From an uncultured Prevotellaceae bacterium (GTDB taxonomy: Bacteria; Bacteroidota; Bacteroidia; Bacteroidales; Muribaculaceae): a stretch of DNA of 64,000 nucleotides. The position numbers and the translations under genes were made by a program. Positions 8,711-16,303 of this stretch are shown here, piece after piece. The stretch covers positions 1-64,000 of the forward strand of contig CAMHNO010000005.1 in the NCBI GenBank assembly GCA_946186575.1. The letters are read 5' to 3'. The notes beneath the pieces were generated by a model. It did not search any database. It was given only the letters and a program-made list of their open reading frames with translations, and was not told where the DNA came from. Position 1 is the stretch's first letter. Every line of letters begins with the position of its first letter.

Positions 8711-9688
8711 ATGAATGACGACCGTGATAGAAAAAGACGCGAGTGGTGGCACAGGCAAAAGAATCGCCCTGCTTTCAAGCCTTCAAACCACCGCCGCAAG
8801 GCTGGTCACGACTATCGCAGCTGCTGCATCTACATGATCACGCTTGTGGTAATAGATCGCAAGCCCCTGCTTGGCACCCTGCGTGCGAGCGACTGCAACC
8901 ATTCTGAGCCGTGGGTGGAATTCAGCACCATCGGTCATGAGATACTCAAGCTGTGGCACAAGGTGCCTGACTACTACCCCGAGCTCAAGATGCTCAGGTT
9001 GTGCATCATGCCCGACCACATTCACGGCATCCTACATGTGACACAGCCCCTTAGCTGTCATCTGGGCAATGTGATTAACGGTTTTAAAAAAGGATGTAAC
9101 GACTTAACGCGAGAATCGAAGGGCCAAATGTTGTGGGAAGCTGGCTATCACGACCGCATCCTCAGCGGCAAAGGGCAACTCGATGCCATGTTCAAATACA
9201 TCGCCGACAACCCCCGCCGGTTGTGGACAAAACGCAACCACCCAGAGTTCTTCACTGTGCATCGCGACATTACAATGGGCAAGCGACAACTCTCGGTTGC
9301 CGGCAACACCTTCTTGCTCGGCTACCCCCTTAAGGTTGCTGTCATCTGTTCTCGCAGCATGAGCGACGAAGACATAGAAAAAGCAATTATTAAACATCTT
9401 GCGCTGGCGCAACGCGGTTATGTTCTGGTGTCGGCATGCATCAGTCCTGGCGAGAAACGGATTATGAGGGCCACTTTTGATGCTGGCTTCAAGCAAATTA
9501 TCCTGCTTGAAAATGGTTTTTCTGCAATGTGGAAACCCAACGGGGCACAATTTGACGCTTGTGCCAGTGGGCAAGTGCTCTTTGTCGCTCCATGGCAGCA
9601 TCACAATGAGCACAAATCCATCACCCGCGAGCAATGTCTTGAGCTGAACGCCATATCGCAGGACATTGCGACTATGATCACGCTCTAA
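8711..9688 (+). CDS. REP-associated tyrosine transposase (RAYT, Y1/HUH) with C-terminal DprA/LOG-like domain
   Basis: 325 residues from ATG 8711; an in-frame ATG at 8678 would start inside the REP/promoter region. Residues about 36-185 form a Y1 (TnpA-REP) domain. HIH at 103-105 (context MPDHIHGIL) is the metal-binding HUH motif, and Tyr146 (LWEAGYHDRI) is the likely nucleophile. WHKVPDYYP and YIADNPRRLW are typical RAYT signatures. Residues about 200-325 (YPLKVAVICSRS, RGYVLVSACISPGEK, IILLENGF, APW) read as a Rossmann domain of the DprA/LOG type. RAYTs process REP hairpins, and REP-like elements lie just upstream. There are no flanking inverted repeats of an insertion sequence, so this is probably a domesticated single-copy gene. 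The fusion is inferred by eye. Confidence 0.8.
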   Translation: MNDDRDRKRREWWHRQKNRPAFKPSNHRRKAGHDYRSCCIYMITLVVIDRKPLLGTLRASDCNHSEPWVEFSTIGHEILKLWHKVPDYYPELKMLRLCIMPDHIHGILHVTQPLSCHLGNVINGFKKGCNDLTRESKGQMLWEAGYHDRILSGKGQLDAMFKYIADNPRRLWTKRNHPEFFTVHRDITMGKRQLSVAGNTFLLGYPLKVAVICSRSMSDEDIEKAIIKHLALAQRGYVLVSACISPGEKRIMRATFDAGFKQIILLENGFSAMWKPNGAQFDACASGQVLFVAPWQHHNEHKSITREQCLELNAISQDIATMITL

Positions 9689-9722
9689 TAGGCATCTCTC
9701 ACCTCATTAGCTATTATTTTTA

Positions 9723-9753
9723 TTGCAACAGTCAAGAAAACTCACTACCTTTG
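9723..9753 (+). promoter_or_regulatory. Promoter of the first NUC1 nuclease gene
   Basis: TTG at 9723-9725, a 20-nt spacer, then TACCTTTG at 9746-9753. It overlaps an in-frame start codon at 9751, which is why the ATG at 9781 is chosen as the translation start. Confidence 0.7.
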
Positions 9754-9780
9754 TGCTTTAGTTTTAAAAATCATCAATTT

Positions 9781-10650
9781 ATGATAAGTAAGAGTCAATC
9801 TTTACAATGGCTTAAGTGGGGAGCATGGGTTGTAGCCGTTGCCGCTATTGTCTATTTCTTGAATAAAAACGACGGCAGCCAAAAGCAAACCACGGCCCAG
9901 ATAGAACAATCTCAAAACTTAGCTGCCACTGAGCAAAACACAAGTCAAACTCCAGCGCAGGGCTATAACTATGAGACGGTGCTCATGCCACGCGGCCTAA
10001 GCGACAGAGTGGTGAAATACAAAGGCTTTACCGCCCACTTCAATAAGCAACTGCACATTCCCAACTGTGTAACCTACGAAATCACAGTGACCGAGGCCAA
10101 GGGGAAACGAGAACGCAGTGGCAATTTTGAGCGAGATGAGAGCGTGGATGGCTGCCCCAACTGGTGGGACTATCGCGACTCAGGATATGACCGTGGACAC
10201 ATGGCACCGGCGGGTGACATGAAATGGGATGAGAAAGCCATGAACGAAACGTTCTTTCTCACTAACGTCTGCCCGCAAGACCCAGCTCTCAACGCCGGTG
10301 TGTGGAACGACATTGAGATGAAGGTGAGGGAGTGGGCTCGCCGCGACAAGTCGCTGATTGTAATCACCGGGCCCATTGTGGGCAACAACCCTAAAACCAT
10401 TGGAAAGAACATGGACATTGCTGTGCCCGAAGCTTTCTTCAAGGTGATTATCTCGCCTAACACCACACCCATCAAAGCCATCGCCTTCATCTGCCCCAAC
10501 AGGGCATGCGGGGGAATGCTCAAGAACTATACCGTGAGTGTCGACGAGGTGGAGAAGCGCACAGGCATGAACTTCTTCAATGCGCTGCCCGATGATTTAG
10601 AAAACAGGGTCGAGGCCACCTGCAACTTGAACCAGTGGCTCAACTGGTAG
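9781..10650 (+). CDS. DNA/RNA non-specific endonuclease (NUC1 family), membrane-anchored
   Basis: 289 residues. An N-terminal hydrophobic segment (residues about 9-28, LKWGAWVVAVAAIVYFL) without a clear cleavage site suggests a signal anchor that places the nuclease outside the inner membrane. The NUC1 core shows the catalytic DRGHMAP motif (YDRGHMAPAGDM) and the metal-site region FFLTNVCPQDPALNAGVWNDIE. The family cleaves DNA and RNA without sequence preference using a single Mg2+ ion. A second, clearly related gene follows directly (10720-11577), so this is a tandem duplication. Likely roles are nutrient or nucleic-acid scavenging or defence against extracellular DNA (inference). Confidence 0.9.
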   Translation: MISKSQSLQWLKWGAWVVAVAAIVYFLNKNDGSQKQTTAQIEQSQNLAATEQNTSQTPAQGYNYETVLMPRGLSDRVVKYKGFTAHFNKQLHIPNCVTYEITVTEAKGKRERSGNFERDESVDGCPNWWDYRDSGYDRGHMAPAGDMKWDEKAMNETFFLTNVCPQDPALNAGVWNDIEMKVREWARRDKSLIVITGPIVGNNPKTIGKNMDIAVPEAFFKVIISPNTTPIKAIAFICPNRACGGMLKNYTVSVDEVEKRTGMNFFNALPDDLENRVEATCNLNQWLNW

Positions 10651-10719
10651 ATTAATACCAAGTTCTTTTTTTGGCACACTTTTTGTTATTACAGCTCGTT
10701 GAATATTGTTTATTAATTA

Positions 10720-11577
10720 ATGATTGCTGAAATGATGAAAAAGTTAGGAAAATTCGGACTCACATGCATGGTGGCCATTGCCGCTGTCATAATTATCTCG
10801 TTTTGTGTAGATGCCAAGCACAAGAGAAACAAAGGCAACACACGTCGCGTGGAGCAGGTTAAAAGCAGTGGTCAAGTCGAGTCATCGAACCTTACCGAGG
10901 TGAGAGTGAATTCACGATACCGCAACGTGAAAAAACAATACGAAGCAATGACAGTGAACTTCAACACTGCCTATCGGGTGCCAAACTGCGTGAGCTATGT
11001 GCTCACAAGCAAGATGATTGACATCACCAATGGGCCCAATGCCGAGCACCGTCGCAACTACAAGTTCTATGCCGACCCATCGGTGAGCGGTTGCCCTGAG
11101 TGGTATGAGTATAAGGGCAGTGGATATGACCGCGGCCACATGGCGCCTGCCAACGACATGCGCTGGAGCCGCCAGTCGATGAGCGACTGCTTCTTGATGA
11201 CCAACATCTGCCCCCAAGATCACGACCTGAATGGTGGCAGCTGGAACAAACTGGAGCTCAAAGTTCACGACTGGGCCAAACGCTACGGAAAGATTATTGT
11301 GGCAACTGGACCCATATTTAATGGTTCTCTTAACCGAATAGGCAAGAATCACGACATCGTGGTGCCATCGGGGTTCTTCAAGGTGGTGCTCGACCCAGCG
11401 CGCAGTTGCGCCATTGGGTTCGTCTACGACAATCACGAGGGAGGTGGTGGAGTGCAGCGTCACGCCTGCAGCGTCGACGAGGTGGAGCGCATCACAGGTC
11501 ACGACTTCTTCAGTGCTCTACCCGCCAATGTGGAGCGACAGGTTGAGAGCTCCTTCAGCTTCAACCAGTGGAACTAA
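10720..11577 (+). CDS. DNA/RNA non-specific endonuclease (NUC1 family), second copy
   Basis: 285 residues from ATG 10720; an ATG at 10732 is an alternative. A hydrophobic N-terminal segment (about residues 11-28, LTCMVAIAAVIIISFCV) is followed by a basic linker, then the NUC1 domain with YDRGHMAPANDM and FLMTNICPQDHDLNGGSWNKLE. All recognisable active-site positions match the upstream paralogue, so both are probably active. Divergence is substantial outside the motifs, pointing to an old duplication. It lies 69 bp after its paralogue and 66 bp before mnmE; whether mnmE is cotranscribed is unclear. Confidence 0.9.
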   Translation: MIAEMMKKLGKFGLTCMVAIAAVIIISFCVDAKHKRNKGNTRRVEQVKSSGQVESSNLTEVRVNSRYRNVKKQYEAMTVNFNTAYRVPNCVSYVLTSKMIDITNGPNAEHRRNYKFYADPSVSGCPEWYEYKGSGYDRGHMAPANDMRWSRQSMSDCFLMTNICPQDHDLNGGSWNKLELKVHDWAKRYGKIIVATGPIFNGSLNRIGKNHDIVVPSGFFKVVLDPARSCAIGFVYDNHEGGGGVQRHACSVDEVERITGHDFFSALPANVERQVESSFSFNQWN

Positions 11578-11580
11578 ATT

Positions 11581-11637
11581 AATGCACAATGCACAATGCA
11601 CAATGCTCAATGCATCCACTTAACACTTAACACTTAA
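11581..11637 (+). repeat. Intergenic heptamer arrays
   Basis: Five consecutive 7-bp units AATGCAC, AATGCAC, AATGCAC, AATGCTC, AATGCAT (11581-11615), one extra base, then three perfect units CACTTAA (11617-11637). The arrays fill nearly the whole gap between the second nuclease and mnmE and end six bases before the mnmE ATG. No ribosome-binding site or promoter is obvious. Confidence 0.85.
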
Positions 11638-11643
11638 TGATAA

Positions 11644-13020
11644 ATGGACACAATTTGCGCAGTTTCAACACCTCACGGCATGGGGGGAATAGCAGTAATC
11701 AGGGTGAGCGGCGACAACGCGCTCGACGCGGTGCAACGGCGATGGCGAGGAAAGCCACTGAGCCAGATGTCAAGCCACACCGCCCACTTAGGTCACATCA
11801 TCGACTCACACGGCGACCTACTTGACGAGGCAGTGCTCACCGTGTTCCGTGCCCCTAACTCGTTCACGGGCGAGGATGTTGTGGAACTGTCGTGCCACGG
11901 CTCAATGTGGATTCAGCAGCAAGTGGTGGCCACCCTGATTGATGCCGGATGCCGCGCCGCAACAGGTGGCGAGTTCACACAGCGAGCATTTGCCAATGGC
12001 AAAATCGACCTCTCGCAGGCCGAGGCTATTGCCGACGTGATTGCCTCGCAGTCGCGAGCATCGCACCATGTGGCGATGAACCAGATGCGAGGCGCCTTCA
12101 GCCGCAAGCTCAGTGCCTTGCGCTCGCAACTGTTGCAGTTTGTGTCGCTAATTGAACTGGAGCTCGACTTCAGCGAAGAGGACGTGACATTTGCCGACCG
12201 TTCACGACTCACTACTTTGGCAACTAACATAAAAAGCGTGATTGACTCGCTTGCAGCATCTTACCACGACGGAAATGCCATCAGGAACGGTCTGCCAGTA
12301 GCAATTGTTGGACCCACCAACGCCGGCAAGTCCACTCTGCTCAATGCCCTCCTGGGCGACGAACGGGCACTGGTGAGCGACATCAAAGGCACCACTCGCG
12401 ATGTGATTGAAGACACTATTGTGATGGGAGGGACACTGATTAGATTTATCGACACGGCAGGCATCCGCGAGTCGCAGGATGTCATTGAAAGCATGGGAAT
12501 AGAGCGCTCTTTCAAGAAGATGGACGAGGCACGCATTGTGCTGTGGATGATCGATGCCACAGCTCCAGCGATGGAACTCGATGAGTTCTATTCTCAAGTT
12601 CACGACCACTGCCGCGACAAGGCAGTGATTGCCGTGGTCAACAAGATCGACGCGTCCACGGCTCAGCCTGCCATCGACCGGCTAAACACGCTAAGCTTCA
12701 ATGGGAAAATAGTAAAAATCTCCGCCCGCGAGAGCACAGGCGTTGACCAACTCAAGCAAGAGATTATAGCACAGGCTGCGTTGCCTGGGGTGAGCGATGA
12801 GAATGCCGTCATAGTCACCAACTCACGCCACTATCATGCCCTTGTGCGAGCTGGCCAGGCAATCGACCGCACCCTGCAGGGCCTTGAGAGTAACCTTAGT
12901 GGTGATCTCCTGAGCCAGGACATACGCGAGTGCATGCACTACTTGGGCGAAATCACTGGTGAAATCTCCACCGATGATATTTTAGGAGAAATCTTCGCCC
13001 ACTTCTGCATCGGCAAGTGA
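11644..13020 (+). CDS. mnmE: tRNA uridine-5-carboxymethylaminomethyl modification GTPase MnmE
   Basis: 458 residues, normal family length. With MnmG it modifies the wobble uridine of certain tRNAs, using a folate cofactor and GTP. The N-terminal folate-binding part has TICAVSTPHGMGGIAVIRVSG, and FTGEDVVELSCHG is conserved. The G domain starts at about residue 220 with the P-loop GPTNAGKST (223-231), followed by DIKGTTRD, DTAGIRES and NKID. The C-terminus ends CIGK, the conserved Cys-containing tail. Start ATG 11644 gives the expected MDTI... beginning. The gene converges on the minus-strand cluster starting with the esterase. Confidence 0.97.
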   Translation: MDTICAVSTPHGMGGIAVIRVSGDNALDAVQRRWRGKPLSQMSSHTAHLGHIIDSHGDLLDEAVLTVFRAPNSFTGEDVVELSCHGSMWIQQQVVATLIDAGCRAATGGEFTQRAFANGKIDLSQAEAIADVIASQSRASHHVAMNQMRGAFSRKLSALRSQLLQFVSLIELELDFSEEDVTFADRSRLTTLATNIKSVIDSLAASYHDGNAIRNGLPVAIVGPTNAGKSTLLNALLGDERALVSDIKGTTRDVIEDTIVMGGTLIRFIDTAGIRESQDVIESMGIERSFKKMDEARIVLWMIDATAPAMELDEFYSQVHDHCRDKAVIAVVNKIDASTAQPAIDRLNTLSFNGKIVKISARESTGVDQLKQEIIAQAALPGVSDENAVIVTNSRHYHALVRAGQAIDRTLQGLESNLSGDLLSQDIRECMHYLGEITGEISTDDILGEIFAHFCIGK

Positions 13021-13121
13021 ATTGAGCAAAGAATATTACTTTCTTAATTTTATTTTTAGCGTTTATAATTTACAATTCAATCACTTGTGGCTCCACATCG
13101 GTGTCGTGATTATTGAGTTTG

Positions 13122-13811
13122 TCAACGCACATCGACCTGCTTCAAGCACCACAAGAATCCCTTGGCTGTGCGCAAAGCATTGTCGGCAAAGTGGTTGCCG
13201 GGGTTCCACTCAAGCATGCAATGGCTTGAACCAAGCTGTTGTTGCAACAGCTCATGCTCAAAGCGGATGTTGGCACCCACCCTTGCAAAAGCCTTGTTAC
13301 GGGTGCGCTCCTCACGGTCGCCCAGGCTCAGATAGACGCTGGCAGCACCCACAGGATGCCGCAAAGCAAAGTCGCACCAACCACCAATCCACACCGAGGG
13401 CGACACTGCCGCCACAGCGCTGAAGACGGTCGACTCTTTAGAGGCCCACAACGCGAACAGTCCAGCCAGTGAATAGCCGCCAAGCACAATGGGCAACTGG
13501 CCATAATCAGCCACAAGCGCGGGTATCAGCTCACTGGTTACATAGCGAAGCGTTTCGGTGGCGTGCTCGCCCACTGCCGGGTTGCGCGACACTGCCGCAT
13601 CGTGCCATGGAGTGAGCTCAAGCTCCCAATTAGTGACTGTGAATGCCACCATCACCAATTCAGTGTCAGCACCTTGTGCAACAATCGCCATCTCGCTGTC
13701 GATGCTATCCTGCTCATGCACCCCTAACGGCTGAATGAGAAGCACACGAGGCACCTCTCCCACTTGATAAATCAAGCACTCACGGTTTCCTATTTTTCGG
13801 TTTTGTTTCAT
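13122..13811 (-). CDS. Alpha/beta hydrolase, putative esterase
   Basis: 229 residues without a signal peptide, so probably cytoplasmic. The nucleophile elbow is GGYSLAG (Ser114), and GNHF near residue 207 supplies the likely catalytic His. AAVSPSVWIGGW resembles the esterase D / Fes-type PF00756 fold. The acid residue is probably in YLSLGDREE. It is the distal gene of a set with the YdeI-like protein (2-bp gap), suggesting cotranscription. Substrate unknown. Confidence 0.75.
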   Translation of the reverse strand: MKQNRKIGNRECLIYQVGEVPRVLLIQPLGVHEQDSIDSEMAIVAQGADTELVMVAFTVTNWELELTPWHDAAVSRNPAVGEHATETLRYVTSELIPALVADYGQLPIVLGGYSLAGLFALWASKESTVFSAVAAVSPSVWIGGWCDFALRHPVGAASVYLSLGDREERTRNKAFARVGANIRFEHELLQQQLGSSHCMLEWNPGNHFADNALRTAKGFLWCLKQVDVR

Positions 13812-13813
13812 GA

Positions 13814-14167
13814 TTAGTCATTGTTAGCCATTGCTTGTTCAAGAGCGGCACGGCCTGCTGCTCTCATCAAGCCGCGCAGCTCCAGGTCGCGGCATCGCTG
13901 CATGTTGAGTTCGGTCCAGTGACTGCCCTTGCGGCGCGGCGAGAGCCGTTGAGCCAAGCGTCCATCGGGCATTTTTTTGCACGTTGAGTCAATCCAACCG
14001 AAGCACAACGCCTCTTCCACAATATCAACATATTGCAGTGCCACCCAGGGCGGCTGTTTCTTGCGATAGGAAACCACCCAGCACTCCTTCTCGCAGGCAT
14101 GCTTCTCTATGAGCCACTGCCGCAGTTCACTTCGCTCTTTAAATGTCAACAAGTTAGTCACTTCCAT
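13814..14167 (-). CDS. YdeI/OmpD-associated family protein
   Basis: 117 residues. The family signature is seen in LRQWLIEKHACEKECWVVSYRKK, EALCFGWIDSTCKK and RLSPRRKGSHWTELN. YdeI-type proteins are small, widespread and poorly understood; some are linked to bacteriocin protection. This copy ends soon after the core helix and lacks the C-terminal extension present in longer homologues. It lies between the MmcQ/YjbR gene and the esterase with gaps of 11 and 2 bp, so the three probably form one transcript. Confidence 0.8.
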   Translation of the reverse strand: MEVTNLLTFKERSELRQWLIEKHACEKECWVVSYRKKQPPWVALQYVDIVEEALCFGWIDSTCKKMPDGRLAQRLSPRRKGSHWTELNMQRCRDLELRGLMRAAGRAALEQAMANND

Positions 14168-14178
14168 GTGGCCACATA

Positions 14179-14532
14179 TTATTTCTTGCTCGATGACTTA
14201 TTGTTCTTCACCAAGTCATAAGAGTTACGCACCAACTCAAGGAGCTTGCAGTCGTCAACATCGTGGTTCACCTCAACGCTCATCCAGTAACGCTTGTCGC
14301 CGTTGAAAGGCTCGCCCACAGCTTGATACTGCTCTTTGAGCTCGGCCATGAGGCTGGGTTCGCACTTGATGGTCACAGCCTTGAAGTCATCGATATTGAA
14401 GTAGCAGAACATGTGTCCTGCCACATAGAACACAAGGATGGTGTAACGCCCCCTCGTGAATTTCTCAAATGGGGTGGCCTCGGTCACACCTGGCAGCGAG
14501 AGACAGTATTCACGAAACTCTTCTATGTTCAT
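14179..14532 (-). CDS. MmcQ/YjbR family protein (copy 1)
   Basis: 117 residues from ATG 14532; the upstream in-frame start at 14559 sits inside a terminator hairpin and is less likely. It begins MNIEEFREYCLSLPGVTEATPFE, the standard MmcQ/YjbR opening, and contains the conserved KCEPSLMAELKEQY and WMSVEV. The fold is a double-wing DNA-binding-like (CyaY-like) domain; the cellular role is unknown. The end is Ser/Lys-rich. A second, more divergent family member lies at 20881-21231. Confidence 0.85.
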   Translation of the reverse strand: MNIEEFREYCLSLPGVTEATPFEKFTRGRYTILVFYVAGHMFCYFNIDDFKAVTIKCEPSLMAELKEQYQAVGEPFNGDKRYWMSVEVNHDVDDCKLLELVRNSYDLVKNNKSSSKK

Positions 14533-14543
14533 TATGCCATGAC

Positions 14544-14584
14544 GAAAAACTACCCCCACGATTATTAAATTCAGGTGGGGGCAG
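14544..14584 (-). terminator. Terminator of the flavoprotein gene
   Basis: Minus strand: GCCCCCAC and GTGGGGG pair around a 15-nt AT-rich loop, followed by TAGTTTTT. It separates the flavoprotein gene from the YjbR-YdeI-esterase set. Confidence 0.75.
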
Positions 14585-14594
14585 TAAAATGATG

Positions 14595-15110
14595 TTAGAA
14601 CTTGCTTACCAGGTCAATAATCTTGGCGCGAGTCTCGTCGGTCTTTTGCTCATCGTTCTTGGCAGTGACGATGCCGCAATCTTCAACGCTCCAGTAGTTG
14701 CAGATGTCGCGATACTCGGCAGTGGCACCAGTGTAGACGCCTGGCGAGTAGCTCGAAGTGAGCAATGCCATCTTCTTCACCTTGGCAGGGCTGTTAACGC
14801 AATACATGCGCTGGATGGGAGCCTGCAGCTGAGCGCACAGCGTAAAGTAATAGATAGGAGCGGCGAGCACCAATGCTTCGGCCTCGGCCATCAGTGGATA
14901 TAGCTCTTGCATGTCATCCTTCTGGATGCAGGCGCCGTTGCCCTTAGTGTGGCAATACTCACATGCGAGACAGCCGGCAATCTTCTTGCGAGCAACATTT
15001 ACCACAGTTACGTTGTGACCTGCAGCCTCGGCTGCCTTCTTGCATTCGTCGGCCATCCATGCAGTGTTGCCATTGGCACGCGGCGATGCTTGTAAAATAA
15101 GAATGTTCAT
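14595..15110 (-). CDS. Flavodoxin-like NAD(P)H-dependent FMN oxidoreductase
   Basis: 171 residues. It starts MNILILQASPRANGNTA, the FMN phosphate-binding loop of the NADPH-dependent FMN reductase / iron-sulfur flavoprotein group. The conserved GCLACEYCHTKG..C motif (Cys around 47-62) is typical of this group and may bind metal or be redox-active. APIYYFTLCAQLQAPIQR is the second FMN contact. Probable role: NAD(P)H-dependent reduction of quinones or similar compounds in the cytoplasm. It has its own terminator. Confidence 0.85.
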   Translation of the reverse strand: MNILILQASPRANGNTAWMADECKKAAEAAGHNVTVVNVARKKIAGCLACEYCHTKGNGACIQKDDMQELYPLMAEAEALVLAAPIYYFTLCAQLQAPIQRMYCVNSPAKVKKMALLTSSYSPGVYTGATAEYRDICNYWSVEDCGIVTAKNDEQKTDETRAKIIDLVSKF

Positions 15111-15177
15111 AGTTTTTTCCTTGGGTTTGTTGATTAGTTATTAATTGATTAGTTAGTTGTGAAAGGTATTGTGATTT

Positions 15178-15822
15178 TTAGAATCTTTTAGCCAGTGTGG
15201 TGATGTCGCACGGCGTGATGGCGTGCTTGTGGTAGCCGTCGCGAGTGAGGGTGAGTTGCGACAATGCCACCTCGCGCATGCTGTTGGCCTGTCCCAGCAA
15301 GCGTAGCAATGGGTAGAACACGATGAAGGCATATTGCATGGCTTGAATACGCTTTTGGCCTCGTGACCATCGCATGATGGCTGGTCGCAAAGCAAAGGTG
15401 CGCTTGTAGCCCATAGTTTGAATCTCGGCCTCGGTCTTGCTCTTTACCTGTTGCCAGTATTGCTTGCCGCTGGCCGATGTGCCGGCACCGCTCAAGTAGA
15501 TAAATGTCATGTTCTCCTTGGCGGGCATGATTGAGGCAAAGTGTAGCGGTATCTCCTGCGAGATGCGCAGGTAGGCGTCGCGCGGCGTGCCCACCGAGGT
15601 GATGCCGGCGATGAAGAACACGGCATCGTAGCCTTCAAAATGCTTATCGCCAGCCTCAAGCTTCATGAAGTCGTCGACTATATATTCCTCGAGCTTAGCA
15701 TGAGTGATGCCCGACGGCTTGCGGCTTACCGATAGCACCTTCTCTACCTGCTCAACCTTGAGTAACTCTAGAAGTGTGCCCTCGCCCACATATCCTGTTG
15801 CTCCAGTGATAATTATATTCAT
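15178..15822 (-). CDS. NAD(P)-binding atypical SDR family protein
   Basis: 214 residues. The Rossmann motif ITGATGYVGEG (residues 5-15) is at the N-terminus, and FIYLSGAGTSASGK resembles the catalytic-strand region of atypical SDRs (NmrA / HIM1-like). The YxxxK-type pair is not clearly present (YWQQVKSK is the nearest), so a sensor or unusual reductase is possible. It is preceded by a good promoter and lies 67 bp before the flavoprotein gene; a redox pairing is inferred only from position. Confidence 0.75.
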   Translation of the reverse strand: MNIIITGATGYVGEGTLLELLKVEQVEKVLSVSRKPSGITHAKLEEYIVDDFMKLEAGDKHFEGYDAVFFIAGITSVGTPRDAYLRISQEIPLHFASIMPAKENMTFIYLSGAGTSASGKQYWQQVKSKTEAEIQTMGYKRTFALRPAIMRWSRGQKRIQAMQYAFIVFYPLLRLLGQANSMREVALSQLTLTRDGYHKHAITPCDITTLAKRF

Positions 15823-15875
15823 GCTATAAAATTATAGAAAGTTGATTACTACCGTTTCGAGCAGACATTTGACTG

Positions 15876-15906
15876 CAAATTTAATGATTTTTTCGGTATT
15901 ATACAA
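15876..15906 (-). promoter_or_regulatory. Promoter of the SDR gene
   Basis: Minus strand: TTG (15906-15904), a 20-nt spacer, then TAAATTTG (15883-15876). Leader of about 50 nt to ATG 15822. Confidence 0.7.
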
Positions 15907-15979
15907 GAAAACACCCGCTATGCAACCATTTTATAGCATAGCGAGTGAATCAGTGCTAACCTAATTGATTATCATTGTG

Positions 15980-16260
15980 CTAATAGGTTGAGGCGACGGC
16001 ATTAGTCAGCAGCCAACCACGGTCACGTTTCTCTAATTGAAAGGTGAGTTGCAGCGGCCAGGTGTGGCGGCCACCACCGAAGACTGCTGCTCAGCTTGGC
16101 TTTGGCCCACGAGAGTGGCATGGTTGCCGTCGACATTGATGTGAATGCGCTCATGGCTGGCGCTGTAGTAGTTGAGTGAACCTTTGGCTATAGCATTAAT
16201 ATACTCGGCTCTTGACTGTTTCATCCCCGTCATGTGGGTGAGCTCAGGGCAGTGTGAGTG
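15980..16260 (-). pseudogene. Degraded NTF2-like (DUF4440/SnoaL-type) protein
   Basis: The minus strand reads ELTHMTGMKQSRAEY..., then ASHERIHINVDGNHATLVGQSQAE in one frame. Near 16080 the homology shifts frame to AVFGGGRHTWPLQLTFQ and ends LLTNAVASTY with a stop at 15982-15980. Joined, these match the C-terminal two-thirds of the nuclear transport factor 2-like family. The N-terminal 40 or so residues are missing, and an in-frame stop lies at 16263-16261. So the gene has lost its 5' end and carries a frameshift; it cannot make the normal cone-shaped fold. Confidence 0.8.
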
Positions 16261-16303
16261 CTACCCCGAGCATGTGGACTGCCGTTAATGAGTAATGCAC
16301 GCA

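Noticed and set aside
8449-8718. 89-codon reading frame of His/Cys-rich product before the RAYT
   Set aside because: The composition is produced by the CCACC/CTGC minisatellite; it spans two REP-like hairpins.
8450-9750. Complete insertion sequence around the transposase
   Set aside because: No terminal inverted repeats or target duplication were found at the gene borders; a RAYT is not expected to move as an IS.
9400-13020. NUC1 nucleases as effector toxins with an immunity gene
   Set aside because: The gene after them is mnmE, a housekeeping gene, and no small cognate immunity gene lies between.
14544-14584. G/C hairpin considered as another REP-like element
   Set aside because: No GTAG or TTCA ends and a long AT loop; the T-run makes it a normal terminator.
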